Origin: Catenulispora yoronensis
Lineage (GTDB): Bacteria > Actinomycetota > Actinomycetes > Streptomycetales > Catenulisporaceae
Direction: 5' to 3'
Length of the DNA stretch: 64,000 bases
Assembly: GCF_039531695.1 (NCBI RefSeq)
Contig: NZ_BAAAQN010000004.1
Location: forward strand, 186,001-250,000
The notes beneath the pieces were generated by a model. The model saw nothing but the letters and a program-made list of their open reading frames with translations. It did not search any database and was not told where the DNA came from. Both the position numbers and the translations under genes were made by a program. Shown here piece after piece: positions 34,384 through 42,875 of this stretch. Each line of letters starts with the position of its first letter. The first letter of the stretch is position 1.

Positions 34384-36120
34384 TCACACCGGCAGCGCCC
34401 AAGCCTGGTTTGCCTGGTGGCTCCCGCATGTCCACGTGTCCAGCTTCGTGCTGTTGGCCGTCCCGCCCCCGTACACGTCCAGGCACAGCCCTGAAGCGTC
34501 GCTGGTCAGCGTCCCGTCCGCGTGCGCGGTCCAATGCTGCGCGGTCGTGCCGGCACAGGTGGAGATCACCACCGAGCTGCCCGCCGTCGTGCCCGACGCC
34601 GTCAAGCACTTCCCCAGCGACTGCACGCTGCCGTCCCCCGGGCGCGTCCACGCCTGGTTCGCGGTGCCGCCGCAGCTGTAGAGGATCACCGCGGTGCCGT
34701 TCGCGCTGCCGCTGCCGGAGACGTCCATGCACTTCGCGCCGTTGCCGACGATCTCGCCGGTCGGGATCGCGGCCGCGCAGCCGGTGGCCGGGGTCAAGCG
34801 CCAGATCGCGGTGCCGTGTGCCGGGATCGTCGCGGACAGGGTGCTGGTGCCTGTGGTGGTGGTGCCGGTCCACAGGTCCTTGGCGGTGGCGGTGCAGTTC
34901 GGCAGTCCGATCGAGGACAGGGTCGTGGTGACTGTCTGAGCCGCCGAGCCGCGGTTCAGCACGGCCACGGCGCGGTCGCCGTTGGACAGCGGCTTGGCCA
35001 GGACGTCCAGGGTGCCGTTGGTGGACACCACGCCTGCCTGCCGGCCGGCGGTGTCCTGGTCGACGGCGACGATGTCGGTGTTGCCCAGGGCTGCCAGGCC
35101 GGCGCTGGACAGGGCGCTGACGTCGGAGGACAGGATCAGCGGGGCGCTCATCATCGCCCACAGGGCGACCTGGCTGCGGGACTCGTCGGCGCTCAGGCCG
35201 GGGTCGCCGGCGATGAGGAAGTCCGGGTCGTTCCAGTTGCCGGGGTGGGCGTAGCGGGCGATCCAGCGGTTGTAGCCGTAGTTGGACATGACCGAGGACC
35301 AGCGTGAGGCGTTGGGGTTGGAGGCGCTGTAGGTGGCGACGTCGTAGCCTTCGCGCCACAGCTGCCCGTACTGGCCGATCCAGCCCAGCACGTCGAACCA
35401 GGTCGGGTTGCCCCACTCGCCGCTTTGGAAGTAGGCGGGCGCCGACTCCGAGAACACGATCGGGCGGCCTGCCGAGGCCAGCGCGGTGGCTTCGGCGCTG
35501 TAGGCGTTGCGGTAGGCCTGCTCGGTGGTTTGGCCGGAGGGCACGTAGACGTTGCAGCCGTCCAGCTTGAGGTAGTCCACGCCCCAGGAGGCGAACGTCG
35601 CGGCGTCGTGGGCGAAGTGGTCGGCGCCGCCGCCCTGCGGCTGGCCGCTGCCGGGGTAGCCGCCGCAGGTGGAGGAGCCGGCGTCCTCGTAGATGCCGAA
35701 GTTCAGGCCCTTGCTGTGCAGGTAGTTGCCGAGCCAGGCCATGCCGTGGGGGAACTTCGTGGAGTCGGCGACCAGGGTGCCGGAGGCGTCGCGGGAGCCG
35801 GCCATCCAGCAGTCGTCGACGGTGACGGTTTTGTAGCCCTTGGCCGCCAGTCCGGAGCTGACCAGCGCGTCGGCGTTGGCGACGACGATCTGCTCGGTCA
35901 CCGAGCATTCGTAGTGGGCCCAGTCGTTCCAGCCCATCGGGGGTGTCGCGGACAAGGCGGCGGCTGGGGTCGCGGTGGTAGTGGCGGCGGACGCTGCCTG
36001 GGTCGACGCTGTCGAAGCCGTCACCGCATGCGCGGCTGTCGATGTCAGTGGCAGAGCTGCCAATGCGCAGGCAAGCGCGGTGATGGTGAGCTTTCGGATA
36101 CCGGCAGGGGGAGATGACAC
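34384..36120 (-). CDS. Secreted alpha-galactosidase (GH27) with C-terminal ricin-type CBM13
   Basis: 578 residues. A signal peptide (LTITALACALAALPLTSTAA) is followed by an Ala/Thr linker. The GH27 TIM barrel starts at SATPPMGWNDWAHYECSVTE (about residue 55). It includes VDDCWMAGSRDASG, the nucleophile Asp in YLKLDGCNV and the acid/base Asp in REGYDVA. A beta-sandwich (about 350-430) precedes a ricin-B-like trefoil at 450-578 with three QxW repeats (ANQAWTRP, AQHWTAH, ANQAWAL). The enzyme should release terminal alpha-galactose from plant galactomannans or raffinose-type sugars outside the cell. AAGGAGG precedes the GTG start by only 4 nt. No sugar transporter or regulator is adjacent. Confidence 0.92.
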   Translation of the reverse strand: MSSPPAGIRKLTITALACALAALPLTSTAAHAVTASTASTQAASAATTTATPAAALSATPPMGWNDWAHYECSVTEQIVVANADALVSSGLAAKGYKTVTVDDCWMAGSRDASGTLVADSTKFPHGMAWLGNYLHSKGLNFGIYEDAGSSTCGGYPGSGQPQGGGADHFAHDAATFASWGVDYLKLDGCNVYVPSGQTTEQAYRNAYSAEATALASAGRPIVFSESAPAYFQSGEWGNPTWFDVLGWIGQYGQLWREGYDVATYSASNPNASRWSSVMSNYGYNRWIARYAHPGNWNDPDFLIAGDPGLSADESRSQVALWAMMSAPLILSSDVSALSSAGLAALGNTDIVAVDQDTAGRQAGVVSTNGTLDVLAKPLSNGDRAVAVLNRGSAAQTVTTTLSSIGLPNCTATAKDLWTGTTTTGTSTLSATIPAHGTAIWRLTPATGCAAAIPTGEIVGNGAKCMDVSGSGSANGTAVILYSCGGTANQAWTRPGDGSVQSLGKCLTASGTTAGSSVVISTCAGTTAQHWTAHADGTLTSDASGLCLDVYGGGTANSTKLDTWTCGSHQANQAWALPV

Positions 36121-36324
36121 AGTGCCTCCTTGCTGATTCTTGAGAGATCTGCGGGGCGCACGCCGTGCATCAGCACACTGCCGATGCTCGAAAGTGTCAA
36201 GGTTCAGTGTCATCCGCACAGATCCGATCACGATCGCGGCGGTGGCACGCGGGGTCGAAACGCCGTTGCCGACGGCACTACGCTTAAGCCCCGACGCATC
36301 GGACGAGGGTGGGGAGACAGACGG

Positions 36325-37962
36325 GTGTCGTCGACGTCGGCGGTCGCCGTACTGGCGCAAGGGCTGCGGGACCTCAGGGATTTCGCGGAAGGGCCGGACG
36401 GGGCGGAGCTGAGCGAAGCCACCGGCCTGAGCGAGCAGCAGATCGAGGAGGCGCTCGGCGGCGAGCAGCTGCCGACCCGGGAGGTGACGCTGGCCCTAGT
36501 CGGCGCCTGGGAAGGCGACGTCGAGGCCTGGCGCGCGTACTGGACGCAGATCGCGCAGCTCGCACGGGGCGGGGGTGAGGTGCGGGCCGGGAAGAAGCAG
36601 ACGGTGCCGGTGGCGCCGGAGCCTTCGATTATTACGGCGTTGCCGGCGCGGGAGCCGGGGACGGAGGTCGCGGCCGAGGGCCCCGACAGCGCTGGGGAAG
36701 ACGACGGCGAGCGCCGAGAGTCTGCCGAGGACGATGAGGCGGAGGACGAGGTCGGATCGGCGGAGGCTCAGGACGCGTCGGGCGATCAGATATCCGAGGT
36801 AACGGCGCGTTCAGCTGGGCAGCGGGGTTCGGCCGGGGTCGGCGCGCAGGAGCAGACGAGCGATGTCGACGCCGAAACCGGTGCTCAGGAGCATGCGGCC
36901 GACGCCGACGCCGAAGATGAAGATGAAGCCGGGACCGGAGCCGAATCTGGCGAGCATTCGGCCGACGCCGGAGCCGAATCCGGTGCTCAAGAGCATGCAG
37001 CCGGCGCTGACGACAAGCCGATCCTCAGCACAGTTGTGCTGACCGCTGCCGGATCCTCCCCCACGCCGCCGGAGCAGCCAGCCTCGGCCACCGAAGGATC
37101 CGCGCAGTCCGCGCCAGTACCGCAGGCAGCCGGTACCGAGCAGCAAGCCTCAGTCGTCGACGAATCCGCGCCGGTTGCCCAGCCGGCCGGCGCCGAGCCC
37201 CCGCCGTTCGGCCAAGCGGGCTCTGGCGCCGAGCCCCCGCCGAAGAAGAACACGCTGGCGCGCGTCCTGGTGCCCATGGCCGTGTTCGTGGTCGGTGTGG
37301 GTGTCGGCGCGTTCGGTGATCACGCTCTCAACTCGAAGAATTCCGCGAGTGCGGCCACGGCGTCTGTGCCGACCGCTGCTCAGAGTTCGTCGAGTGCGGC
37401 AGCTACGCCCGGTCGTAGTTCGCAGTCGCCTTCGGCGTCTGCTGGTGGGGTGGGGTCGTCGAGTTCGGTGGCGACGCCGGGTGGTTCGAGTGGTTCCTTC
37501 TCCTCGTCGTCGGCGAGTGACGATGGTGATTCGGCGTCGTCCTCGGGGCCGTCGTCGAGTGCCTCGTTGTCCTCGTCGTCGGGGTCGACGCTGGGGTCCT
37601 ACTACCGGATTCAGTTGGCTTCCGGGTACAGCGTGGATTTCTTGAACGATCCCAACCATCCGGTATCGGGTACGGCGAACGGGCCGGACAGCATGGGGTT
37701 CTTCGCCACCAGTTTCGTGGACGGCAAGTTCTATGCCGACCAGGTGGCGATTCTGGACTCGGAGGAGACCGGTAGCTACACGGCCTGTCGCAACGACACC
37801 CGCTATCAGCACGATGTGCCGTTGTCGCAGGTGTCGGCGGGCAGCGGGTTCTGTATCCACACCGAGACCGGGCATTTGGTTTTGGTGACGGTGCGGCGGA
37901 TGCCCTCCAGTACCGATGCGAATCCGTATGCGGTGGTGGATGTGACGGTGTGGCAGAGCTAG
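36325..37962 (+). CDS. Membrane-anchored XRE-like helix-turn-helix protein with acidic repeats
   Basis: 545 residues. A short N-terminal helix-turn-helix-like region (about 1-75: LSEATGLSEQQIEEALGGEQ) precedes a long acidic, Ala/Glu/Asp-rich repeat region (about 100-250: GAQEHAADADAEDEDEAG, AESGAQEHAAGADD). One transmembrane helix follows (LVPMAVFVVGVGVGAFGDHAL, residue about 320), then a Ser-rich linker and an extracytoplasmic domain of about 130 residues starting YYRIQLASGYSVDF. That domain has two cysteines (TACRND and GFCIHTE). This is a DNA-binding protein held at the membrane with an outer sensor, though DNA contact is inference. GGGGAG precedes the GTG. It diverges from the alpha-galactosidase gene. 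Confidence 0.75.
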   Translation: MSSTSAVAVLAQGLRDLRDFAEGPDGAELSEATGLSEQQIEEALGGEQLPTREVTLALVGAWEGDVEAWRAYWTQIAQLARGGGEVRAGKKQTVPVAPEPSIITALPAREPGTEVAAEGPDSAGEDDGERRESAEDDEAEDEVGSAEAQDASGDQISEVTARSAGQRGSAGVGAQEQTSDVDAETGAQEHAADADAEDEDEAGTGAESGEHSADAGAESGAQEHAAGADDKPILSTVVLTAAGSSPTPPEQPASATEGSAQSAPVPQAAGTEQQASVVDESAPVAQPAGAEPPPFGQAGSGAEPPPKKNTLARVLVPMAVFVVGVGVGAFGDHALNSKNSASAATASVPTAAQSSSSAAATPGRSSQSPSASAGGVGSSSSVATPGGSSGSFSSSSASDDGDSASSSGPSSSASLSSSSGSTLGSYYRIQLASGYSVDFLNDPNHPVSGTANGPDSMGFFATSFVDGKFYADQVAILDSEETGSYTACRNDTRYQHDVPLSQVSAGSGFCIHTETGHLVLVTVRRMPSSTDANPYAVVDVTVWQS

Positions 37963-37993
37963 TACGGCTCTGACCTGCGTGAATAGGGCTGCG

Positions 37994-38025
37994 GCGCCGG
38001 ATGTGACCCAGGTCACGTCCGGCGC
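37994..38025 (+). terminator. Hairpin terminator after the membrane helix-turn-helix gene
   Basis: 15-bp arms with one G-U pair (GCGCCGGATGTGACC, 2-nt loop, GGTCACGTCCGGCGC), 31 nt beyond the stop codon. No U-tract. Confidence 0.6.
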
Positions 38026-38124
38026 TGTCACATTCGGCGGCGCCTGGGAGTCAGAGAGGCGGCGGACCAACGGGTCCGAACCCGTATGAATCATCTCGAA
38101 GACTCGTTAGAGGGAGCAGTACTG

Positions 38125-38577
38125 ATGCAGGCGCGTATCGCGAACCCGGCCATGATTCTGGACGCCGGCGGGGCTGTGCAGGAGCTGTACAAGTCGGTGT
38201 ACAAGGGCGGGGTGTCGCAGACGATTCTGGAGCTGGTGCATCTGCGTGCCAGCCAGATCAACGGGTGTGCGCCGTGCGTGCTCAGCGGCTTGTCGAGCCT
38301 GCGCAAGGCTGGGGAGTCCGAGGAGCGGATCGGGCTGGTGTCGGCGTGGCGGGAGGCGCCGTTCTTCACCGAAGAGGAGAAGGCGGCGTTGGCGTTGACC
38401 GAGGCGGCGACGCGGATCGCCGACGGTGCCGACGGGGTCAGTGACGCGGTGTGGGACGGTGCGGCGCAGTTCTTCGACGAGAAGCAGTTGGCGGCGATCG
38501 TGATGATGATCGCCGTCACCAATCTGTTCAACCGGTTGAACGGCCCGACGCGGCAGGTCGCGGGCCAGGCCTGGTAG
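38125..38577 (+). CDS. AhpD-like carboxymuconolactone-decarboxylase family protein
   Basis: 150 residues. The CxxC redox motif in NGCAPCVLSG and the helical EFFT/LTEAAT pattern (FFTEEEKAALALTEAATRIA) identify the AhpD-like branch. It should act as a peroxidase-type disulfide oxidoreductase in the cytoplasm. The ATG at 38125 has GAGGGAG upstream and fits the family length; an ATG 39 nt earlier is in frame but less likely. The next gene (38791) encodes a VOC protein, without obvious coupling. Confidence 0.88.
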   Translation: MQARIANPAMILDAGGAVQELYKSVYKGGVSQTILELVHLRASQINGCAPCVLSGLSSLRKAGESEERIGLVSAWREAPFFTEEEKAALALTEAATRIADGADGVSDAVWDGAAQFFDEKQLAAIVMMIAVTNLFNRLNGPTRQVAGQAW

Positions 38578-38790
38578 AGGGAGCGGGGAGTCGGGGCGGG
38601 CTCGGGCGACCTGGTGACCGGCGAGGCAGAGCGGGCGGGGGCGGCGGGGGGAGTCGGGCACCTCACTGCCGGTGTGTCTTCCGGCCTGGCCGTTCCGCCG
38701 GTAGCGTGCGCACGTCGACGCAGAGCCGGCCTTTCGTCGACGCAGAGCCTTTCTACGCCGCCTGTGCAGGAATGCAGGGAGGAGCGCCGC

Positions 38791-39213
38791 ATGCCCGAGC
38801 TTTCCGGCTGGTCGCACGTGTCGTTCTCGGTCCGCGACCGGGATGCCAGCGTCCGCTTCTACACCGAGGTGCTGGGGTTCAAGACCCTGGCCGTGACGGA
38901 CAAGTCCGACTGGTTGCAGACGCTGTTGATCCATCCCACCGGGGTGTGTCTGGCGCTTCAGCAGCACACCGGCAATTCCGGTGAGGCGTTCCACTTCGCT
39001 CGGACCGGCCTGGACCATTTCGGGTTCGGGGTGGGTTCGGTGCAGGAGCTGGAGCGGTGGGAACAGTGGTTCGGCGAGGTCGGTGTGGCGCATTCTCCGG
39101 TGCGTCACACCGACCTCGGGCAGTTCGTCAGCTTCGAGGATCCTGACGGCATCCAGCTGGAGCTGTTCTACAGTCCCCTGACCGCCGCCCAGGGGGGCCA
39201 GAGCCAGGGCTAG
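38791..39213 (+). CDS. VOC (glyoxalase-like) family protein
   Basis: 140 residues. Two beta-alpha-beta-beta-beta modules typical of the vicinal-oxygen-chelate fold: SHVSFSVRDRDASVRFYTEV and DHFGFGVGSVQELERWEQWF. The metal ligands may be His10, His75 (in the DHFGFGV segment) and Glu in IQLELFYS. The reaction is unknown, as for most small VOC proteins. GGGAGGAG is close to the ATG. The stop codon TAG is repeated in a GGCTAG 6-mer array, and the convergent trypsin-like gene ends 2 nt further on. Confidence 0.85.
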   Translation: MPELSGWSHVSFSVRDRDASVRFYTEVLGFKTLAVTDKSDWLQTLLIHPTGVCLALQQHTGNSGEAFHFARTGLDHFGFGVGSVQELERWEQWFGEVGVAHSPVRHTDLGQFVSFEDPDGIQLELFYSPLTAAQGGQSQG

Positions 39214-39222
39214 GGCTAGGGG
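39197..39222. repeat. 6-mer array over the ends of two convergent genes
   Basis: CCAGAG, CCAGGG, CTAGGG, CTAGGG in succession. The TAG stop of the VOC gene is in one unit. The stop of the minus-strand gene (39216-39218) is also inside. Confidence 0.6.
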
Positions 39223-40574
39223 TTCAGGAGCGTGGAGACGATCCTGGAGAGTCTGCGCGCTTCCTCGATCAGGCGGCCGCTCATTTCGGGATCGTTGGGC
39301 ATCCTGGCGAACTTTTGGATCTCGTCGCGGAGCGAGTTCGGAACTTCGAGGCTTTCGGACAGGTGGAACAGGGCGTCCCGGTGGTCGGAGAGGTCGACGT
39401 CGCCGCCTGGCGTTGTTCCGGCGTAGGTTCCCTGGTAGGCGACCTGGAACAGCAGCTTTCCGAAGGTGAACCAGGTGAGTCGGCTCTGGACGCAGCGCTG
39501 CCGGACGATGGTCTCGACGTTCGCCATCGCGGCTTGGTACGGCGCGAGGAACGCTTGTGCCTGGCTTCGGGAGGTGGCCCGGGAGAAGCCGTGAGCCACT
39601 GATCTGAGCGGTTCCACCTCGTCGTCGCGCAGTCCGATCGCGAGCAGAGACTCGACGAACTCTCCCAGGAGCCGGGCGGGGTCAAAAGGGGAACCGAACA
39701 GCGGCGCCATGATCAATTTCGAGCCGATGCCGGAGCCGGCCAGGAACAGGCTTCGCCGCAGGTGGCCGCTCGCGGGATCGGTCTCGGCCGTGGGACCGCC
39801 CTCATGGGTGCCGGGCCCGGCCGTGCTCAGGGCCGCGTTCAAGTCCTCGCGGCGCCCGGGCAGGCCGATGAGGGCGGCCAGTTCGGCCAGCCGTTCCGGG
39901 TCGAGCAGGTCGTACCAGCGTCCGACCCGGGAGGCGGTCAGCCGGCCCAGCCCTTCGCGGCGGTGATGCTCGTTGACCACCGCGATCAGCAGCCCGTCGG
40001 CGAACACCGCCGCCCCGGACATCCCCTCCCACGGCGAGCATCCCGGATCAGGGTCGTGCTCGGGTGCCGCGACGGTCCACTCCAGCGTCCCGGCGTACCG
40101 GTTGGAATCGGGATGGCAGATACCGGCGGCATGGTGGGAGTCCCGGTACCGCCGCCTCCGCTGCTCGGACTGGCCCGCCCCGGCGGGTTCAAGGCCAGCC
40201 ACTTCAGGACCGGCAGCACGGTGGTCGTCGTTGAGCTTGAACCGCGGAAACCCCACCGCGTCACAACCCACCGGCCCGGCCGCGTACCCGAACCGCACCG
40301 CGGCCACCGAAGGCTCGGCGCCGACCAGCCGCAGCACCGCCACGTCGGCCCGGCCGTCGGCGAACACCGCCTCGCACGCCACTTCGCGCACCCGCCCCGG
40401 GGCGTCCACGAACCGCACCGCCACCGCACCACCACCGTGCAACACGTGCTCGGCGGTCAGCACCAGGTCGGAAGCGACCACGTAGCCCGAGCCGAACCAG
40501 CGCTTGCCGTCGGCGTCGAGCGCCACGGTCTGCACCGCCCGACCCGCCTCCCACCCGCTGGTCACCGCTGCCAT
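39216..40574 (-). CDS. Trypsin-like serine peptidase with a C-terminal helical domain
   Basis: 452 residues. An S1 (chymotrypsin-fold) domain has the triad His in SDLVLTAEHVLHGGGAVAVR, Asp in FADGRADVAVLRLV and Ser in WEGMSGAAVFADG. There is no signal peptide, so it acts inside the cell. The C-terminal about 170 residues (from LIMAPLFGSPFDPARLLGEF) are helical and unrelated to proteases. In actinobacteria, cytoplasmic trypsin-like domains joined to helical adaptor domains occur in multi-gene conflict systems; that is knowledge of related proteins, not evidence that this one does so. No partner gene is adjacent. The ATG at 40572-40574 is preferred; a GTG nine nt upstream is possible. Confidence 0.72.
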   Translation of the reverse strand: MAAVTSGWEAGRAVQTVALDADGKRWFGSGYVVASDLVLTAEHVLHGGGAVAVRFVDAPGRVREVACEAVFADGRADVAVLRLVGAEPSVAAVRFGYAAGPVGCDAVGFPRFKLNDDHRAAGPEVAGLEPAGAGQSEQRRRRYRDSHHAAGICHPDSNRYAGTLEWTVAAPEHDPDPGCSPWEGMSGAAVFADGLLIAVVNEHHRREGLGRLTASRVGRWYDLLDPERLAELAALIGLPGRREDLNAALSTAGPGTHEGGPTAETDPASGHLRRSLFLAGSGIGSKLIMAPLFGSPFDPARLLGEFVESLLAIGLRDDEVEPLRSVAHGFSRATSRSQAQAFLAPYQAAMANVETIVRQRCVQSRLTWFTFGKLLFQVAYQGTYAGTTPGGDVDLSDHRDALFHLSESLEVPNSLRDEIQKFARMPNDPEMSGRLIEEARRLSRIVSTLLNP

Positions 40575-40681
40575 CTCGACCACCCCAAGCCCATCCCCTC
40601 GACCACCGCTGGTGCGCGTCACCGTAGAGCTTTGATACTCGCTCAGGTGCCCGATCACCGGATAGCAGGGTTATGCCCCCT

Positions 40682-40714
40682 CGGCAGGTCTGGCAGGTCA
40701 GGCAGGTCAGGCGT
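40682..40714. repeat. 9-mer tandem repeat at the end of the membrane-protein gene
   Basis: GGCAGGTCA occurs about three times next to the stop codon of the gene at 40714. On the minus strand each copy contains a TGA, so the stop triplet is repeated downstream. Confidence 0.6.
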
Positions 40715-41244
40715 CAGGCCGAGGCCTGCGACGGCGCCTTCGGCGCGCGCCCGCGCCGCCGGTAGACGATGACCATCACCACGAACACCACCAGCGCGAA
40801 CGCCGTCCCGACGCCGGTGGCGCCGCGGAACATCGGGGCGTCAACGTCCATGGTTCGCTGGCCGGCGTGGGCGCCGCCGCCTCCCCCGGCCGCCACGCCG
40901 AGCGTCATCAGGTTCGGTGCGGCCAGGATGACGGCCAGGGCGAGCCAGAACACGCGCATCTTCCAGCTCATCTGGCGGCGCATGGTGATCCACAGCAGGC
41001 CCAGTGGCACGATCGTGAACACGAAGCCGAAGCAGAAGCCCAACAGTGTTCCGGTGGACATCTGGCCGTTGACGGCGTGGCCGATGCGTTGGGACCACCA
41101 GCGGGGAACGTAGGCGGTCGCGGCCAGGTAGGTCAGGACCGCGGCGATCAGTACCAGGCCGATGGTGATGGCGCGGCGTTTGAGGTCCGGGCCTTCGGCG
41201 GCCGGGGCGGTGCCGGTGGCCGGGGCTGCGTGGCGTCCGCTCAT
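40714..41244 (-). CDS. Small multi-pass membrane protein of unknown function
   Basis: 176 residues with about four transmembrane helices: ITIGLVLIAAVLTYLAATAYV, LLGFCFGFVFTIVPLGLLWI, VFWLALAVILAAPNLMTLGV and VGTAFALVVFVVMVIVYRRR. A Gly-rich loop (AAGGGGGAHAGQRT) separates the third and fourth. No enzymatic motif is visible. The basic KRR before the first helix and the C-terminal YRRRGRAPK place both ends in the cytoplasm. The ATG at 41242-41244 lacks a strong ribosome binding site. The function is unknown. Confidence 0.68.
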   Translation of the reverse strand: MSGRHAAPATGTAPAAEGPDLKRRAITIGLVLIAAVLTYLAATAYVPRWWSQRIGHAVNGQMSTGTLLGFCFGFVFTIVPLGLLWITMRRQMSWKMRVFWLALAVILAAPNLMTLGVAAGGGGGAHAGQRTMDVDAPMFRGATGVGTAFALVVFVVMVIVYRRRGRAPKAPSQASA

Positions 41245-41381
41245 GGCTTGATGCTGGCATCGGCGTGGGTGCCTCGCTCCTGCTGCTGGGCCGCCCGGGG
41301 ACGGTCGCGTGGGCGGGCCCACCAGCAGGTTGGGCGACGGCGCGCAGGGCGGGATCGTTCGTGGCGCGCGCCGCCGCAGGG

Positions 41382-41419
41382 GTGTTCGAAAGCGGGTTCA
41401 GTGTTCGAAACCGGGTTCA
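41382..41419. repeat. Two 19-bp tandem units over the trpS stop codon
   Basis: Units at 41382-41400 and 41401-41419 differ at one base (TTCGAAAGCGGG against TTCGAAACCGGG). The TGA stop of trpS (41417-41419) lies in the second, and the same triplet recurs in the first. Confidence 0.8.
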
Positions 41420-42685
41420 GTACGCCATTCCCATCGCTTCCCGGACGTGGTGCAGGGTCCTCTCGGCTTCGGCGGTCGCGCGTTCGGCGCCGCGTCGCAG
41501 GATCTGCGACAGCATCCCGGTCTCGTGGGCCACTTCGGCGCGTCGTTCCCGCAGCGGCCGCAGGTGTTCGTTGACGGCTTCGGTGGCGTGGCGTTTCAGG
41601 GCGGCCGAGCCGCCGTCGCCAATCTGTTCGGCGACGGTGTGCGGGTCCTGGCCGCTGCACAGGGCGGTGATCAGCAGCAGGTTCGACACTTCGGGGCGGG
41701 TCTGGGGGTCGTAGGCGATGTGGCGGTCGGTGTCGGTTTTGAAGGCCTTGATGACGGCGGCGGTCTCGTCGGCGGTGGCGCGCAACGCGATGGTGTTGCC
41801 GCGGCTTTTGCTCATCTTGGTGCCGTCGGCGCCCAGGATGCAGGGGGCGTCGGAGATCAGGGCGCGGGGTTCGGTGAACACCGGGCGGTAGCGGGTGTTG
41901 AACCGGCGGGCCACGGTGCGCGTGACCTCCAGGTGGGGCAGTTGGTCGCGGCCGACCGGGACCAGGTCGGCGTGGCAGAACAGGATGTCGGCGGCCTGGT
42001 GGACCGGGTAGGTGAGCATCAGCGCGGACAGCGCGGGGCGGCCGGAGGCGGCGGCCTCGGCTTTGGTGGTGGGGTTGCGTTCGAGTTCGGCCACGGAGAT
42101 CAGCGACAGCAGCGGCAGCAGCAGCTGGTTCAGGGCGGGGACGGCGGAGTGGGCGAACACGGTGCTGCGGGCCGGGTCCAGGCCGACGGCCAGGTAGTCG
42201 GCGACCAGGCCGCGGGCGTGGTCGGCGAGGCCGGCGCCGGCGTCGCGGTCGGTGACGACCTGGTAGTCGGCGACCAGCATGAACAGGTCGGCGCCGGCGT
42301 CCTGGAGGCGGACGCGGTTGCGCAGGGAGCCCAGGTAGTGGCCCAGGTGCAGCGGGCCGGTGGGACGGTCGCCGGTGAGGACGCGGATCTGGCGGGCGTC
42401 GCCGACCAGTTGGGCGGACAGGTCGGCTTCGGTGAGGAACGCCGCGGTGTCGGTGAGCGGGCCGGGCTCGGCGCCGGCCTCGGTGATCTCGGCGGTTGCA
42501 GCGATCTCGGCGGTTGCGGCGGTTGCGGTGATTCCAGCGGTTCCGGTGGCCGCGGTGACAGCGGCGGCGCCGGTGTCCGGCGTGATTCCGGTGGCCGGGG
42601 CCATGGCGGCGGGGCCGCCGCCGGTAGCGGGGAAACTTGTGGCCTGGGGCGTGGCCGGGGTGGGTACGTCAACAGTGATGCTCAT
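41417..42685 (-). CDS. trpS: Auxiliary tryptophanyl-tRNA synthetase
   Basis: 422 residues. Class I synthetase that charges tRNA-Trp. The HIGH-type motif is GPLHLGHYLGSL, the KMSKS motif is GTKMSKSRGN, and the tryptophan-pocket region reads MLTYPVHQAADILFCHADLV. Before the core (about residue 80) is an unusual 75-residue extension rich in Ala, Thr, Glu and Pro (ATGTAGITATAATAEIAATA) with no recognisable fold. The gene is preceded by a tryptophan-containing leader peptide and an attenuator. In Streptomyces an attenuator-controlled second tryptophanyl-tRNA synthetase is inducible and confers resistance to the tryptophan analogue indolmycin; by analogy this may be the auxiliary copy. The housekeeping copy is not in the window. 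Confidence 0.92.
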   Translation of the reverse strand: MSITVDVPTPATPQATSFPATGGGPAAMAPATGITPDTGAAAVTAATGTAGITATAATAEIAATAEITEAGAEPGPLTDTAAFLTEADLSAQLVGDARQIRVLTGDRPTGPLHLGHYLGSLRNRVRLQDAGADLFMLVADYQVVTDRDAGAGLADHARGLVADYLAVGLDPARSTVFAHSAVPALNQLLLPLLSLISVAELERNPTTKAEAAASGRPALSALMLTYPVHQAADILFCHADLVPVGRDQLPHLEVTRTVARRFNTRYRPVFTEPRALISDAPCILGADGTKMSKSRGNTIALRATADETAAVIKAFKTDTDRHIAYDPQTRPEVSNLLLITALCSGQDPHTVAEQIGDGGSAALKRHATEAVNEHLRPLRERRAEVAHETGMLSQILRRGAERATAEAERTLHHVREAMGMAY

Positions 42686-42777
42686 CGTCGTTCTCCCAAC
42701 GGGTATCTCACGGAACGGGGGGTCACCGTCGACGGCGCCCGGACCGCCCCGCCCCGCGCGGGGGTCGAGAACAACGA

Positions 42778-42803
42778 AGGCCGTCCGGATCGTCGGACGG
42801 CCT
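42778..42803 (-). terminator. Attenuator hairpin before trpS
   Basis: Arms AGGCCGTCCG and CGGACGGCCT with a 6-nt loop. On the minus strand TTCGTTGTTCT follows, a moderate U-rich tail. The GGCCGTCC arm can instead pair with the GGACGGC of the leader region, giving an antiterminator. Confidence 0.85.
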
Positions 42804-42809
42804 GTCGGC

Positions 42810-42855
42810 GTGCAGCTGGGGAAGCCGTCCCTAGGACGGCCGCCAGCTGGTGCAC
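42810..42855 (-). promoter_or_regulatory. Leader-region hairpin of the trpS attenuator (antiterminator partner)
   Basis: A large stem formed by 42810-42820 and 42843-42855 (GTGCA/CCAGCTGG type) encloses a 7-bp stem GCCGTCC/GGACGGC at 42824-42840. The Trp codon and stop codon of the leader peptide fall in this structure, so a ribosome stalled on Trp would break it and free GGACGGC to pair with the terminator arm. The order of structures matches classical 1:2, 2:3, 3:4 attenuation. Confidence 0.8.
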
Positions 42856-42869
42856 GCGAAGTTTTTCAC
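42831..42869 (-). CDS. Tryptophan leader peptide of trpS
   Basis: GTG at 42867-42869 to TAG, peptide MKNFACTSWRPS, with a single Trp codon four codons before the stop. There is no ribosome binding site. TATCCT ends six nt before the GTG, so the message is predicted to start on the GTG itself. The peptide senses tryptophan supply through stalling at the Trp codon. Confidence 0.8.
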   Translation of the reverse strand: MKNFACTSWRPS

Positions 42870-42875
42870 GGGGTG

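Noticed and set aside
34349..35908. 519-residue minus-strand ORF in another frame of the alpha-galactosidase
   Set aside because: It is Arg/Pro-rich and is out of frame with the GH27 domain.
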